A DNA stretch of 30,855 nucleotides, taken from positions 1 through 30,855 of IMG/VR virus record IMGVR_UViG_3300009373_000025; one strand, 5' to 3'. The translations under genes were made by a program, and so were the position numbers. Below the pieces are notes generated by a model. The model was not told the origin of the DNA and did no database searches. It saw nothing but the letters and a program-made list of their open reading frames with translations. Shown piece after piece: positions 25,365 through 30,855 of this stretch (position 1 is the stretch's first letter; every line of letters starts with the position of its first letter). Source of the stretch: a virus.

Positions 25365-25426
25365 TTTTTTCTCTGATGCCCCATGAGCTCAAGCACCGCC
25401 CATTCTGAAAATGATTCATTAGACAT
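25361..25426 (-). CDS. 21-codon mini gene, truncated 'ELMGHQ' peptide
   Basis: ATG at 25426 overlaps the stop of the replication gene (TAATG) and follows GGAGGGG by nine nt; the stop TGA overlaps the HNH start. The peptide contains EWAVLELMGHQ, which recalls the N-terminus of a recurrent phage protein ('W.vvELmGH...aG') normally about 60-80 aa. Here it ends after RKK. Its last codons form the slippery heptamer A AAA AAA directly before the stop, and a -1 shift would enter the HNH frame. It may be a leader that couples HNH translation, a remnant cut by HNH insertion, or a frameshift N-terminus. Confidence 0.55.
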   Translation of the reverse strand: MSNESFSEWAVLELMGHQRKK

Positions 25427-26409
25427 TATTGATTTCCCCTCCTCGAAAGAAGCTCCTTCGCCTCTCGAATGGCCTTTGGATTCTTGAACTGCCCTTTTTC
25501 CAACCCGCATCGCGGGCACGCGGCCATTGTTCCCACGAGCTCTCTACCACAGGCCGGACATTTGACCTTGCGATTCAGGTACTGCGGTGATGCGCGGGCT
25601 TTTTTGTCTGTTTTCATCTGCATCATGAGCTTTGCGAATTGCTTTCTAAGCGAGCCAGCGCTGAGGATATTCGTTTTCCAGAATGTGTCGGATTGACACC
25701 AGTCGATGACTTTTTCGACGAGCGTAGGCGAGCGCCCGTCTCGTTCCACAAGAAGCCTGATATCGTTTGCCCAGGTAAGGGCGATTTTCTCAGCATTTTT
25801 ATTTTTGAAGTGATCCGGATCATTCTGGCTGATACGACCGATGAGCTTTTCGGCGAGAGGAATGTATTTAGCGTTCTCATGCGCGCGCGCGTCTTCTTCT
25901 TCCTCTTCCTTTTCCTTATCCTTTTCTAGATCCTTATCCTTTTCCTTTTCCTTTTCCTTTTCTTGGGGCCCTCGGAGAGGGCTAAGAGAGTTCTCTTTAG
26001 GGTCTTTTAGAGGACTCGGAGACCCTTCGGAGACCTCTTCGAGGGGTCTCGGAGGGCTCTCGGAGGGCTCTCGGAGGGGCCAGAGGCCGTGCCTTTTCAG
26101 CAGCTTTATATAGCTTATGTGCGCATTATTCCTACTGCCTTCACTCAGATCACCATACTGAAAATCGCAGAAATCCGGAATCCACCACTTTCCCGATTCA
26201 AGAACGTGGATATTGCTGTTAACCCGATCTGGCAGCGTGTCCCAATCCACGCTTTCGCCAATTTTGAACTCCGCGGTTTCAAAATCAGGGATCCACACGC
26301 CGACGTTGTCGCATTTGTCCTTGATATACCTGAAAGCTTCTTTTTCCGCCGGCGACAGCTTGCGAAACCAGGGACGTTCCCAGAGTTCTGTATCAGTAAA
26401 CCGTTTCAA
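25426..26409 (-). CDS. Replication initiator-like protein
   Basis: 327 aa. The start chosen is TTG at 26409 (MKRFTDTELWERPWFRKL) because GGGAGGGG lies four nt upstream and the family N-terminus fits; an upstream TTG at 26436 would overlap the preceding gene and lacks such a site. Residues 1-105 (ERPWFRKLSPAEKEAFRYI, DKCDNVGVWIPDF, FCDFQYG, RHGL) look like the winged-helix N-terminus of phage replication organisers. A Pro/Ser then Lys/Glu/Asp linker follows (about 105-180), then a helical domain (about 180-265) and a C-terminal zinc ribbon CPACG...CPRCG. Lambda O-like initiation is inferred. The linker DNA is repetitive. Confidence 0.7.
   Translation of the reverse strand: MKRFTDTELWERPWFRKLSPAEKEAFRYIKDKCDNVGVWIPDFETAEFKIGESVDWDTLPDRVNSNIHVLESGKWWIPDFCDFQYGDLSEGSRNNAHISYIKLLKRHGLWPLREPSESPPRPLEEVSEGSPSPLKDPKENSLSPLRGPQEKEKEKEKDKDLEKDKEKEEEEEDARAHENAKYIPLAEKLIGRISQNDPDHFKNKNAEKIALTWANDIRLLVERDGRSPTLVEKVIDWCQSDTFWKTNILSAGSLRKQFAKLMMQMKTDKKARASPQYLNRKVKCPACGRELVGTMAACPRCGLEKGQFKNPKAIREAKELLSRRGNQ
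25880..25964 (-). repeat. Purine hexamer tract and alternating CG run
   Basis: Directly downstream of the 11-mers the minus strand is almost pure purine: AAAAGG and ATAAGG hexamers repeated about nine times, then AAG triplets (25892-25964), coding for Lys/Glu/Asp. It ends in an alternating GCGCGCGCGC run at 25881-25890 (coding DARAH), able to adopt Z-form. The combination of repeats and an easily melted or triplex-prone tract is reminiscent of a phage origin. Confidence 0.65.
25967..26078 (-). repeat. 11-nt iteron-like array inside the replication gene
   Basis: On the minus strand the 11-mer CCCTCCGAGAG begins at 26078 and recurs head-to-tail: exact at 26067, one change at 26056, then degenerate at 26045, 26034, 26023 and 26012, with a further related copy near 25977. 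The period of 11 is not a multiple of three, so the peptide sequence does not itself repeat, which argues for a DNA-level origin or role. Copies 3-6 also form strong inverted repeats (GAGACC.../GGTCTC). Confidence 0.75.
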
Positions 26410-26422
26410 AACTCCCCTCCCA

Positions 26423-27229
26423 TTAAGGCAGCTCAAGGCTGAGCTTTTCGATTTCCGCTTTCAGCTCAGCGAGTGTTTTTTGCGCTTCAGAAATCCGCCA
26501 CACATATTTCCCGAGAGATCCGTTAATCAACTTGTCGAGCTCCTGCCGGAATCTGTCGCCTGTCAAATATGCCACGTATCCTGGTGTGAGCCCGAGTTGT
26601 ACGACCATGTCTTTGATGGCCTGAAACGACTCAATTTCTCGTCGAAGCTGCTCGTTCCGGTCCGCCACCTCGAAGATCCGCTTTTTTATTGCCTGAGATA
26701 ACGTCCTTGATACCCGGGCTCCCAGTTCGTGGTTGATCTCCTTGGTCTCAAGCCATCGTTGGAAATACATTGCTCTCTCTTCGCTGCTCAACTCGCCCAA
26801 CCGGATACTCCACGGCCGTTTGATGACCGTTCTGGCCATCAAAATATAGCGATATAGCTCTTCCGGTATCGGATGGTCGTCGTATATGGCTTTCTTTTTC
26901 TTGTACAAGCGCTTGGCGTTTTTTGAGACCCAGATAAGACCTAGCTTGTCCGGAATCTCGTCCGGCATAATCAGGTCAGCGGGGCACACGAAATAGAGCT
27001 CGTTACAGTACTCGGTGTATGCATAGAACTTATCGTCATTCATGAAATCGGAGCGCGAGACCTTGATCTCGTAGCCCGTGACCATGGGACTGGCCCACGA
27101 TCGCTTCATCGCCCATCCGTCGAGCCTTAGATGGCCGCCCCAAGTGGGTCCGTTTTTACACTCAGGCACGTAAACGTCTTCCAAATGTCGAAGCTTAAGT
27201 AAATCCTGTATGCCGTCTGCAGATATCAA
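26423..27229 (-). CDS. MmcB-like PD-(D/E)XK nuclease
   Basis: 268 aa, TTG start with GGGAGGGG three nt upstream. The N-terminal half fits the MmcB DNA repair nuclease family: RLDGWAMKRSW (D37), YEIKVSRSDFMNDDKF (E54, K56 as the catalytic E-x-K), CNELYFVCPADLIMPDEIPD and KLGLIWVS. Downstream of about residue 160 the protein is helical and coiled (ISEAQKTLAELKAEIEKL at the end) and is not part of the usual short MmcB protein (about 150 aa), so it may be a fusion with a phage-specific binding domain. It lies between the ParB-like and replication genes. Confidence 0.75.
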   Translation of the reverse strand: MISADGIQDLLKLRHLEDVYVPECKNGPTWGGHLRLDGWAMKRSWASPMVTGYEIKVSRSDFMNDDKFYAYTEYCNELYFVCPADLIMPDEIPDKLGLIWVSKNAKRLYKKKKAIYDDHPIPEELYRYILMARTVIKRPWSIRLGELSSEERAMYFQRWLETKEINHELGARVSRTLSQAIKKRIFEVADRNEQLRREIESFQAIKDMVVQLGLTPGYVAYLTGDRFRQELDKLINGSLGKYVWRISEAQKTLAELKAEIEKLSLELP

Positions 27230-27230
27230 G

Positions 27231-27264
27231 CTCCCCTCCCAGTTGTATATTATTTAATACAATC
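27231..27264 (-). promoter_or_regulatory. AT-rich inverted repeat in gap before mmcB-like gene
   Basis: The 35-nt gap after the parB-like stop holds TTGTAT...ATACAA (27243-27262), a 6-bp inverted repeat around eight A/T bases, followed by the ribosome-binding octamer. A similar AT-rich leader beginning GATTG with AATAAT precedes the parB-like start (28767-28794). It may be an operator or weak promoter; no -35/-10 pair is convincing. Confidence 0.35.
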
Positions 27265-28761
27265 TCAAGTGGCCGTCTTGACCTGCTCTTCCTCGTACTC
27301 CAGCTCCGCGAGCTCGCGCGACTCCTTCTGGATCCCCTCGAGATTAAGCCCGAGCATGTCGCAGAGGATGCCAAGATTCTCATTATCGTAAGTTGCATAG
27401 TCGCTCAAGATGTCAGTAGCCAACGTCCGCATAGTCTCAAACGGAAGTGCACAGAGTTTTTCATAGAGCAGCTTCCCGTACGCCTCACTGTCATTTTCTA
27501 CCTTTTCAGCCAATTCTTTTGTATCAATGCCGGCGGCTGTGAGCGCATCAGAAGTGTCATAACCCCACAAGTTAAAAAGATCATTTCCAAGTAGCAGAAA
27601 GATAAAGAACCGGTGCGCCTCGAGGACCTGCGGCATGAACACTTTCATGTCCTTGCAGAGCTCCTCGCGGATGGTCTCGGCTACAAGAAGATTTGCCTTC
27701 CGATCAATCTCCCACTTCCGGCTCGCAGCCTCTCGCTCTTCCCGCTCCTCCGGAGTCTCCTCGTACGACTGATGCTCATATTTGTTCTTTACGTGAACGA
27801 CTTTGCCTTTCTCCGGTCCCGACACCTTAAGTGCTGTTTTCGCCCCTTCAGTGCCTTCTTCAACTTCCTCATAGTTCCACATTTGCTCGGCGCCCTGTTC
27901 CTGTTCTGTTTCGCTATATGGATATTCCATCACTTCGATGTGCTCCGTATCTTTGAGAGCTTCCCGCTGCCGCTCAACCATCGCGTCCTGCTTTCCTTTG
28001 AAACAATCAGCGTCGAAACAGCGATCGCTATTATGGAGCTCAGGGAAAAGCTCGGGCGAAGCCCCGGATCGTTTCGAGCAGCTCCGACACGCGCCGGCTT
28101 CAGGATAGAGCTTTTCGTCATCCAGCCCCCAGGCTGCGTTTTCGAGCTTTAGATAGAGCTCCTGCTCCGCCAACATTTTAAAATCATCTACGGAGCGAAG
28201 CTCCTTCTGATATCCGAATGCCAACGGTAAGGCCTTCTCGTGGAGCTCTTTTGGCAGCCTGGCAATGAGAAGCGCGTGCGAGAGCGTGATCTTCTTCTCC
28301 TTAAGCGCCTCGAGGCAGCTCTCATGCAGTACAGAGAGCCTGAGACGTTCATAGACGTAGGTGGTGGACCTGCCAATCTCATGCGCAATCTGAGCAGGCT
28401 TGTAGCCGGCGCCGATGAGCTCCTCATAGTTCGACAGCTCATCCAGCGGATGCAAGTCCTCCCGCTGCAGATTCTCGATCGCTCGGATCTTCAGCGCGTC
28501 CATATCCGTAAGGTCTCGCACGGAGCACGGGACGTCCTTCTTGCCGGCAAGCATGGATGCCCGCCATCGGCGCTCGCCGGCGACGAGCTCATAGTACTCC
28601 GCCCTATCCTTCTGCCTGCGCACGATGAGCGGCTGCAGCACGCCATGCGACTTAATGGACTCGGCCAGCTCCTCCAGCCTCGCGTTGTTGAATCCACCGT
28701 ACTGACGGTTGTTCTTGTGCGGCTCGATCTTCTCGATCTCGATGTCAATAATTGGTTTCAT
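27265..28761 (-). CDS. ParB-like protein with long C-terminal extension
   Basis: 498 aa, ATG with GGAGG seven nt upstream. N-terminal ParB/Srx domain: IEPHKNNRQ, LAESIKSHGVLQPLIVRR, the phosphate-binding motif AGERRWRA (62-68) and ENLQREDLHPLDE (96-108). A helix-turn-helix follows at about 122-142 (AQIAHEIGRSTTYVYERL). Further on is a four-cysteine cluster CRSC...CFDADC (226, 229, 249, 254), seen in ParB-like proteins of conjugative elements, then a Glu-rich linker and a helical C-terminus. No parA gene is in view. In phages such proteins act in DNA binding, nicking or transcription control; partitioning is only one option. Confidence 0.85.
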   Translation of the reverse strand: MKPIIDIEIEKIEPHKNNRQYGGFNNARLEELAESIKSHGVLQPLIVRRQKDRAEYYELVAGERRWRASMLAGKKDVPCSVRDLTDMDALKIRAIENLQREDLHPLDELSNYEELIGAGYKPAQIAHEIGRSTTYVYERLRLSVLHESCLEALKEKKITLSHALLIARLPKELHEKALPLAFGYQKELRSVDDFKMLAEQELYLKLENAAWGLDDEKLYPEAGACRSCSKRSGASPELFPELHNSDRCFDADCFKGKQDAMVERQREALKDTEHIEVMEYPYSETEQEQGAEQMWNYEEVEEGTEGAKTALKVSGPEKGKVVHVKNKYEHQSYEETPEEREEREAASRKWEIDRKANLLVAETIREELCKDMKVFMPQVLEAHRFFIFLLLGNDLFNLWGYDTSDALTAAGIDTKELAEKVENDSEAYGKLLYEKLCALPFETMRTLATDILSDYATYDNENLGILCDMLGLNLEGIQKESRELAELEYEEEQVKTAT

Positions 28762-28788
28762 CTATTCCTCCAATATATGATTATTGTT

Positions 28789-28956
28789 TCAATCGTCTCG
28801 CAAATCTCGGAGACTCTGATTGATCACCGACACGATCCCGAACAGCAGGATGATCAGCGCCAGCTTCCAGGAGGCCCAGAAGCCGAGGAGCACGACTCCG
28901 CCGGCGTAGCATGCGACCGCGAGCCAGGTGCTGATGATTCTTGCTCTGCGCTTCAT
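28789..28956 (-). CDS. Two-helix small membrane protein
   Basis: 55 aa, start at 28956 (MKRRARIIS) sharing ATGA with the gene before it; an in-frame start at 29001 would overlap that gene more and lacks a site. A positively charged N-terminus is followed by two hydrophobic helices (about 9-26, TWLAVACYAGGVVLLGFW, and 29-44, KLALIILLFGIVSVI) and a charged tail SLRDLRDD. Both ends are predicted inside. A class II holin-like topology is possible, but no endolysin is adjacent, so I leave the function open. Confidence 0.6.
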   Translation of the reverse strand: MKRRARIISTWLAVACYAGGVVLLGFWASWKLALIILLFGIVSVINQSLRDLRDD

Positions 28957-29126
28957 ATCGTCGTATCCTGTACTTCCCACCGATGCCCACATTTGGCACA
29001 TGTCAGGATTGCCTCAAACCAATATGCCGTGCCCCATTCTGACCAATAGCTGCCGCCGTCTGTGTATTCGGCCGCGCCTTCCTCATAGGGCTCATCCATC
29101 CAATAATTACATTTAGGGCATTTCAT
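28953..29126 (-). CDS. Zinc-ribbon small protein
   Basis: 57 aa from the ATG at 29126 (MKCPKCNYWMDEPYEEG), which shares ATGA with the upstream stop. It carries CPKC near the N-terminus and CAKCGHRW near the C-terminus, a complete two-knuckle zinc ribbon separated by an acidic, aromatic middle. Such proteins are common in phage early blocks and may bind nucleic acid or a host protein. A longer start at 29177 overlaps the previous gene and is less likely. Confidence 0.65.
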   Translation of the reverse strand: MKCPKCNYWMDEPYEEGAAEYTDGGSYWSEWGTAYWFEAILTCAKCGHRWEVQDTTI

Positions 29127-29716
29127 TCTTCGATTCTTTTGAATTCCACAACCCACACCCAAGGATTCTTCTCCCACGGGTAGCCGCGCTTGGCGTTAAT
29201 TGAGTCCCACAGCGAATGAAAACGTTGTCGCCATTGTTGCTCATGCAAACCGCCAAGCGGATGCAAGCCCTCCGTGCCTTCAGCCTGAATGCCAATATTA
29301 TCTATATCCTGCACCCGCTCGACTCGAATATCGGTGATTTTGAGGAGTATGCGGGCTGCTTTGCGAGGCATGTGGATTGAAGGATGCCATTTAAAGCACT
29401 TTCCCATTTCTGGATCTGAAGCCCGGTAGTAATACGGCACGTTGCCTGCAGGGTCCCCCGGCATCCAAGTTTCCCGGACCCAGAGCTCATCGCCTGGCTT
29501 GCCGTAGGGACACTTAAAATATCCTGGAGATTGACTTTGGGTGCCGATGAAAAATCCTGCCCACAAATGCCCGATGGAAGCCATGAATCCTAAATCGGTT
29601 TTCAAATGAGCATATCTCCAACCTTTGCGTTGATATCGTATCACCCGCCGCGTCTGCGTCTTCCTGCCCTCAAGAATGGCTTTGACCATCGGGGTTGAGA
29701 AAATGATTGGTTTCAT
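29123..29716 (-). CDS. ASCH/PUA-like phage protein
   Basis: 197 aa, ATGA overlap at its start. It has the hallmark N-terminus STPMVKAILEGRKTQTRRVI, then KPGDELWVRETWMP, ARILLKITDIRVERVQDI, a GI.AEG turn and LWDSINAKRGYPWEKNPWVW near the end. This is a widespread phage family with an ASCH-type fold related to PUA domains, so RNA binding or modified nucleoside hydrolysis is possible. No specific substrate can be named from sequence. Confidence 0.8.
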   Translation of the reverse strand: MKPIIFSTPMVKAILEGRKTQTRRVIRYQRKGWRYAHLKTDLGFMASIGHLWAGFFIGTQSQSPGYFKCPYGKPGDELWVRETWMPGDPAGNVPYYYRASDPEMGKCFKWHPSIHMPRKAARILLKITDIRVERVQDIDNIGIQAEGTEGLHPLGGLHEQQWRQRFHSLWDSINAKRGYPWEKNPWVWVVEFKRIEE

Positions 29717-29910
29717 TCTTCTTTATCGCCGCAACGAATATCGTAGTGCGGGAAAATCTGGTCCAAATAATGATCTTTGCCGCAATCACACACATGGCGA
29801 TAAGGAACGGCGAATACTCCCGATATTTGAGGTTGTATCTCCTTCCCGCAATCACAAAAGGCCCTGATCTTCACGGCATATACTTCTGCCAATTCTTCTT
29901 TGGTTTTCAT
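29713..29910 (-). CDS. Small Cys-rich (zinc-finger-like) protein
   Basis: 65 aa, ATGA overlap at both ends and GGAGG just before the start. Two CDCGK motifs (FCDCGKEIQP and HVCDCGKDHYL), about 20 residues apart, form a likely zinc-binding ribbon. The N-terminus KTKEELAEVYAVKI is helical. No family was recognised. Confidence 0.6.
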   Translation of the reverse strand: MKTKEELAEVYAVKIRAFCDCGKEIQPQISGVFAVPYRHVCDCGKDHYLDQIFPHYDIRCGDKEE

Positions 29911-30284
29911 CCCTTCCTCCCATCCACCATCACGATGATCCGGTCCTGCTTCCCCTGCTCATGGACCGTCGCCGGGAACATGAAGAATGAGTCCAGACTC
30001 CGATCGTTGGCCACGACGGCGGCTCCCTCGAGGCTATCAAATACCGCGTCAATCACGTTCTGCGGATCTACCCTGGGCCCCACCGAAACCTTGAGCGCAA
30101 GGGAAAATCTCGAGAACGGAAGCTGGGCTTCTATAAACTTGTTTCGCCGTATCTGCTCGAGCCAGACGAGGATGAGGGAGTTTTTTAATGTCGTGTACTC
30201 GTCGGTATTCACCAGGCGCCCTCTGCCCGGTCCTTTCGTCCGGTTCTTCGAGACGGCTTTGCCTGCCCATTCCATGACGATCAT
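29907..30284 (-). CDS. RusA-like Holliday junction resolvase with altered active site
   Basis: 125 aa, ATG at 30284 sharing ATGA with the radical SAM gene; a second ATG at 30275 is an alternative. The RusA pattern is clear: GKAVSKNRTKGPGRGRL and Y near the N-terminus, then VDPQNVIDAVFDSLEGAAVVANDRSL. In RusA the motif is usually D-x-D-N-x-x-K...D...DD; here D73, N76, D79, D83 and D94 are present, but the second Asp is Gln75, the Lys is replaced and DD is ND. The fold looks intact, but activity may be altered. RusA enzymes resolve recombination and replication junctions. Confidence 0.7.
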   Translation of the reverse strand: MIVMEWAGKAVSKNRTKGPGRGRLVNTDEYTTLKNSLILVWLEQIRRNKFIEAQLPFSRFSLALKVSVGPRVDPQNVIDAVFDSLEGAAVVANDRSLDSFFMFPATVHEQGKQDRIIVMVDGRKG

Positions 30285-30855
30285 ATTTTCCAGCTCGCCC
30301 CGTCCCTCGGCGGCTCCTTAAGTGAGTAGAACGTGTTGTAGTAGTCTGAGTGGAAGTTGACGGGATACCACGGATTATCCGTTCGCGGATCGCCCTTGAA
30401 CTGGAGCTCCGGATCCCGGAACTGCACGGCGCCTTCGAATCCCCGGCCGGTATAAGAAAAACCACACGTCGCGCACGGGCCACGGAACATCCCTCGATCC
30501 TGCTCGTGGCGGAACTTGCACATCTTCTCGCCGTTATAGATCTCGAGCAGCGTATGCGGCCCGTCGACGTTGCCGAACTTGAAATAATCCTTGTTCGTTG
30601 CCTCGTCGTTGTAGCTGCAGGGCACAACGGCACCGTCCCACTTGATCACCATGAACATGGGATTGGAGTACATGCACGGATGCGTCCGGAACCCCTCCGG
30701 ATTCCTGTCGTCGACCATTAGCCGGCCCTCGCATACGTAGTCGATGTACGGCTTCTTGAGCCAGTAGTGGATGAACTTCTCGATCTCCGCTTGGTCCTGG
30801 CCTCGCCGGCAGATCTTCACTGCCATGTCGATCTGATCGCCTTTCGCCCGCTTCA
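30281..30855 (-). CDS. Radical SAM protein, C-terminal SPASM-like part (5' end outside window)
   Basis: The frame is open to the right edge, so the usual N-terminal CxxxCxxC radical SAM domain is not visible. From the Met at 30826 the visible part shows a SPASM or twitch-like cluster-binding pattern: C51-x13-G-x4-C70 (CMYSNPMFMVIKWDGAVVPC), FKFGNV and LLEIYNGE strands, then CATC (C118, C121). The further C-x5-C-x3-C of a full SPASM domain is missing, so it may bind one auxiliary cluster. Such enzymes modify peptides, sugars or other substrates. Confidence 0.7.
   Translation of the reverse strand, partial: KRAKGDQIDMAVKICRRGQDQAEIEKFIHYWLKKPYIDYVCEGRLMVDDRNPEGFRTHPCMYSNPMFMVIKWDGAVVPCSYNDEATNKDYFKFGNVDGPHTLLEIYNGEKMCKFRHEQDRGMFRGPCATCGFSYTGRGFEGAVQFRDPELQFKGDPRTDNPWYPVNFHSDYYNTFYSLKEPPRDGASWKI

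Noticed and set aside
28789-28956. Calling the two-helix peptide a holin
   Set aside because: Topology would allow it, but no endolysin or spanin is adjacent and the gene sits in the early block; left as a membrane protein.
1-30855. Diversity-generating retroelement, suggested by BPP-1-like head genes
   Set aside because: No reverse transcriptase and no adenine-variable repeat pair is visible in this window.
1-30855. CRISPR array, tRNA genes, integrase or attachment site
   Set aside because: No regularly spaced repeats with unique spacers, no cloverleaf candidates and no recombinase motifs were seen. The only tandem repeats lie inside genes.

Overview
The window is one contiguous piece of a tailed bacteriophage (podovirus-type) genome or prophage. 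Every gene I can support lies on the minus strand, so the biological order runs from base 30855 down to base 1. Genes are packed almost without gaps, starts carry strong GGAGG-type ribosome-binding sites, and many neighbours overlap by only 4 nt (ATGA or GTGA). No host gene, tRNA, rRNA, CRISPR array, insertion sequence or integrase was seen, so lytic versus temperate and the host are undetermined. The sequence suggests a bacterial host that uses ordinary Shine-Dalgarno initiation and tolerates TTG and GTG starts.

Region 1 (about 30855-23885) is an early, replication and accessory block. In order it holds: the 3' part of a radical SAM protein with a SPASM-like cysteine motif, a RusA-like Holliday junction nuclease, a small zinc-finger-like protein, an ASCH/PUA-like protein, a second zinc-ribbon protein, a two-helix membrane peptide, a large ParB-like protein, an MmcB-like PD-(D/E)XK nuclease, a replication-initiator-like protein whose gene carries an iteron-like array, a 21-codon mini gene, an HNH nuclease and an MptE/DUF115-like enzyme.

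Region 2 (about 23833-16414) is the packaging and head block: terminase small subunit (interrupted by a frameshift at a run of nine A), terminase large subunit, a separate RNase H-fold nuclease resembling a free terminase nuclease domain, portal, two tiny basic proteins, a Bbp19-like protein, scaffold, major capsid protein, a Bbp16-like capsid cement protein and a small head-completion protein. The portal, Bbp19-like, scaffold, capsid, Bbp16-like order recalls Bordetella phage BPP-1 and related podoviruses. A strong UUCG-loop hairpin separates this block from the tail block.

Region 3 (about 16352-1) is the short-tail and ejection block: two tail adaptor (tail tubular A-like) genes, a nozzle (tail tubular B-like) gene, a T7 gp13/GNAT-like protein, three internal virion or ejection proteins (298, 771 and 1789 aa) and the first 1290 codons of a tail fibre or tip protein, which runs off the left end.

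The points most worth a second look are: (i) an 11-nt-period repeat array plus a purine tract inside the replication gene, which looks like an origin placed as in phage lambda gene O; (ii) an unnamed 73-residue module inserted in both the second adaptor and the nozzle, 30 of 73 positions identical without gaps; (iii) a RelA/SpoT-like domain inside the 1789-aa virion protein; (iv) A-run frameshift sites in the small terminase gene and at the mini gene/HNH junction; (v) a second, stand-alone terminase-type nuclease; and (vi) three genes that share the octamer GGGAGGGG just before a TTG start.
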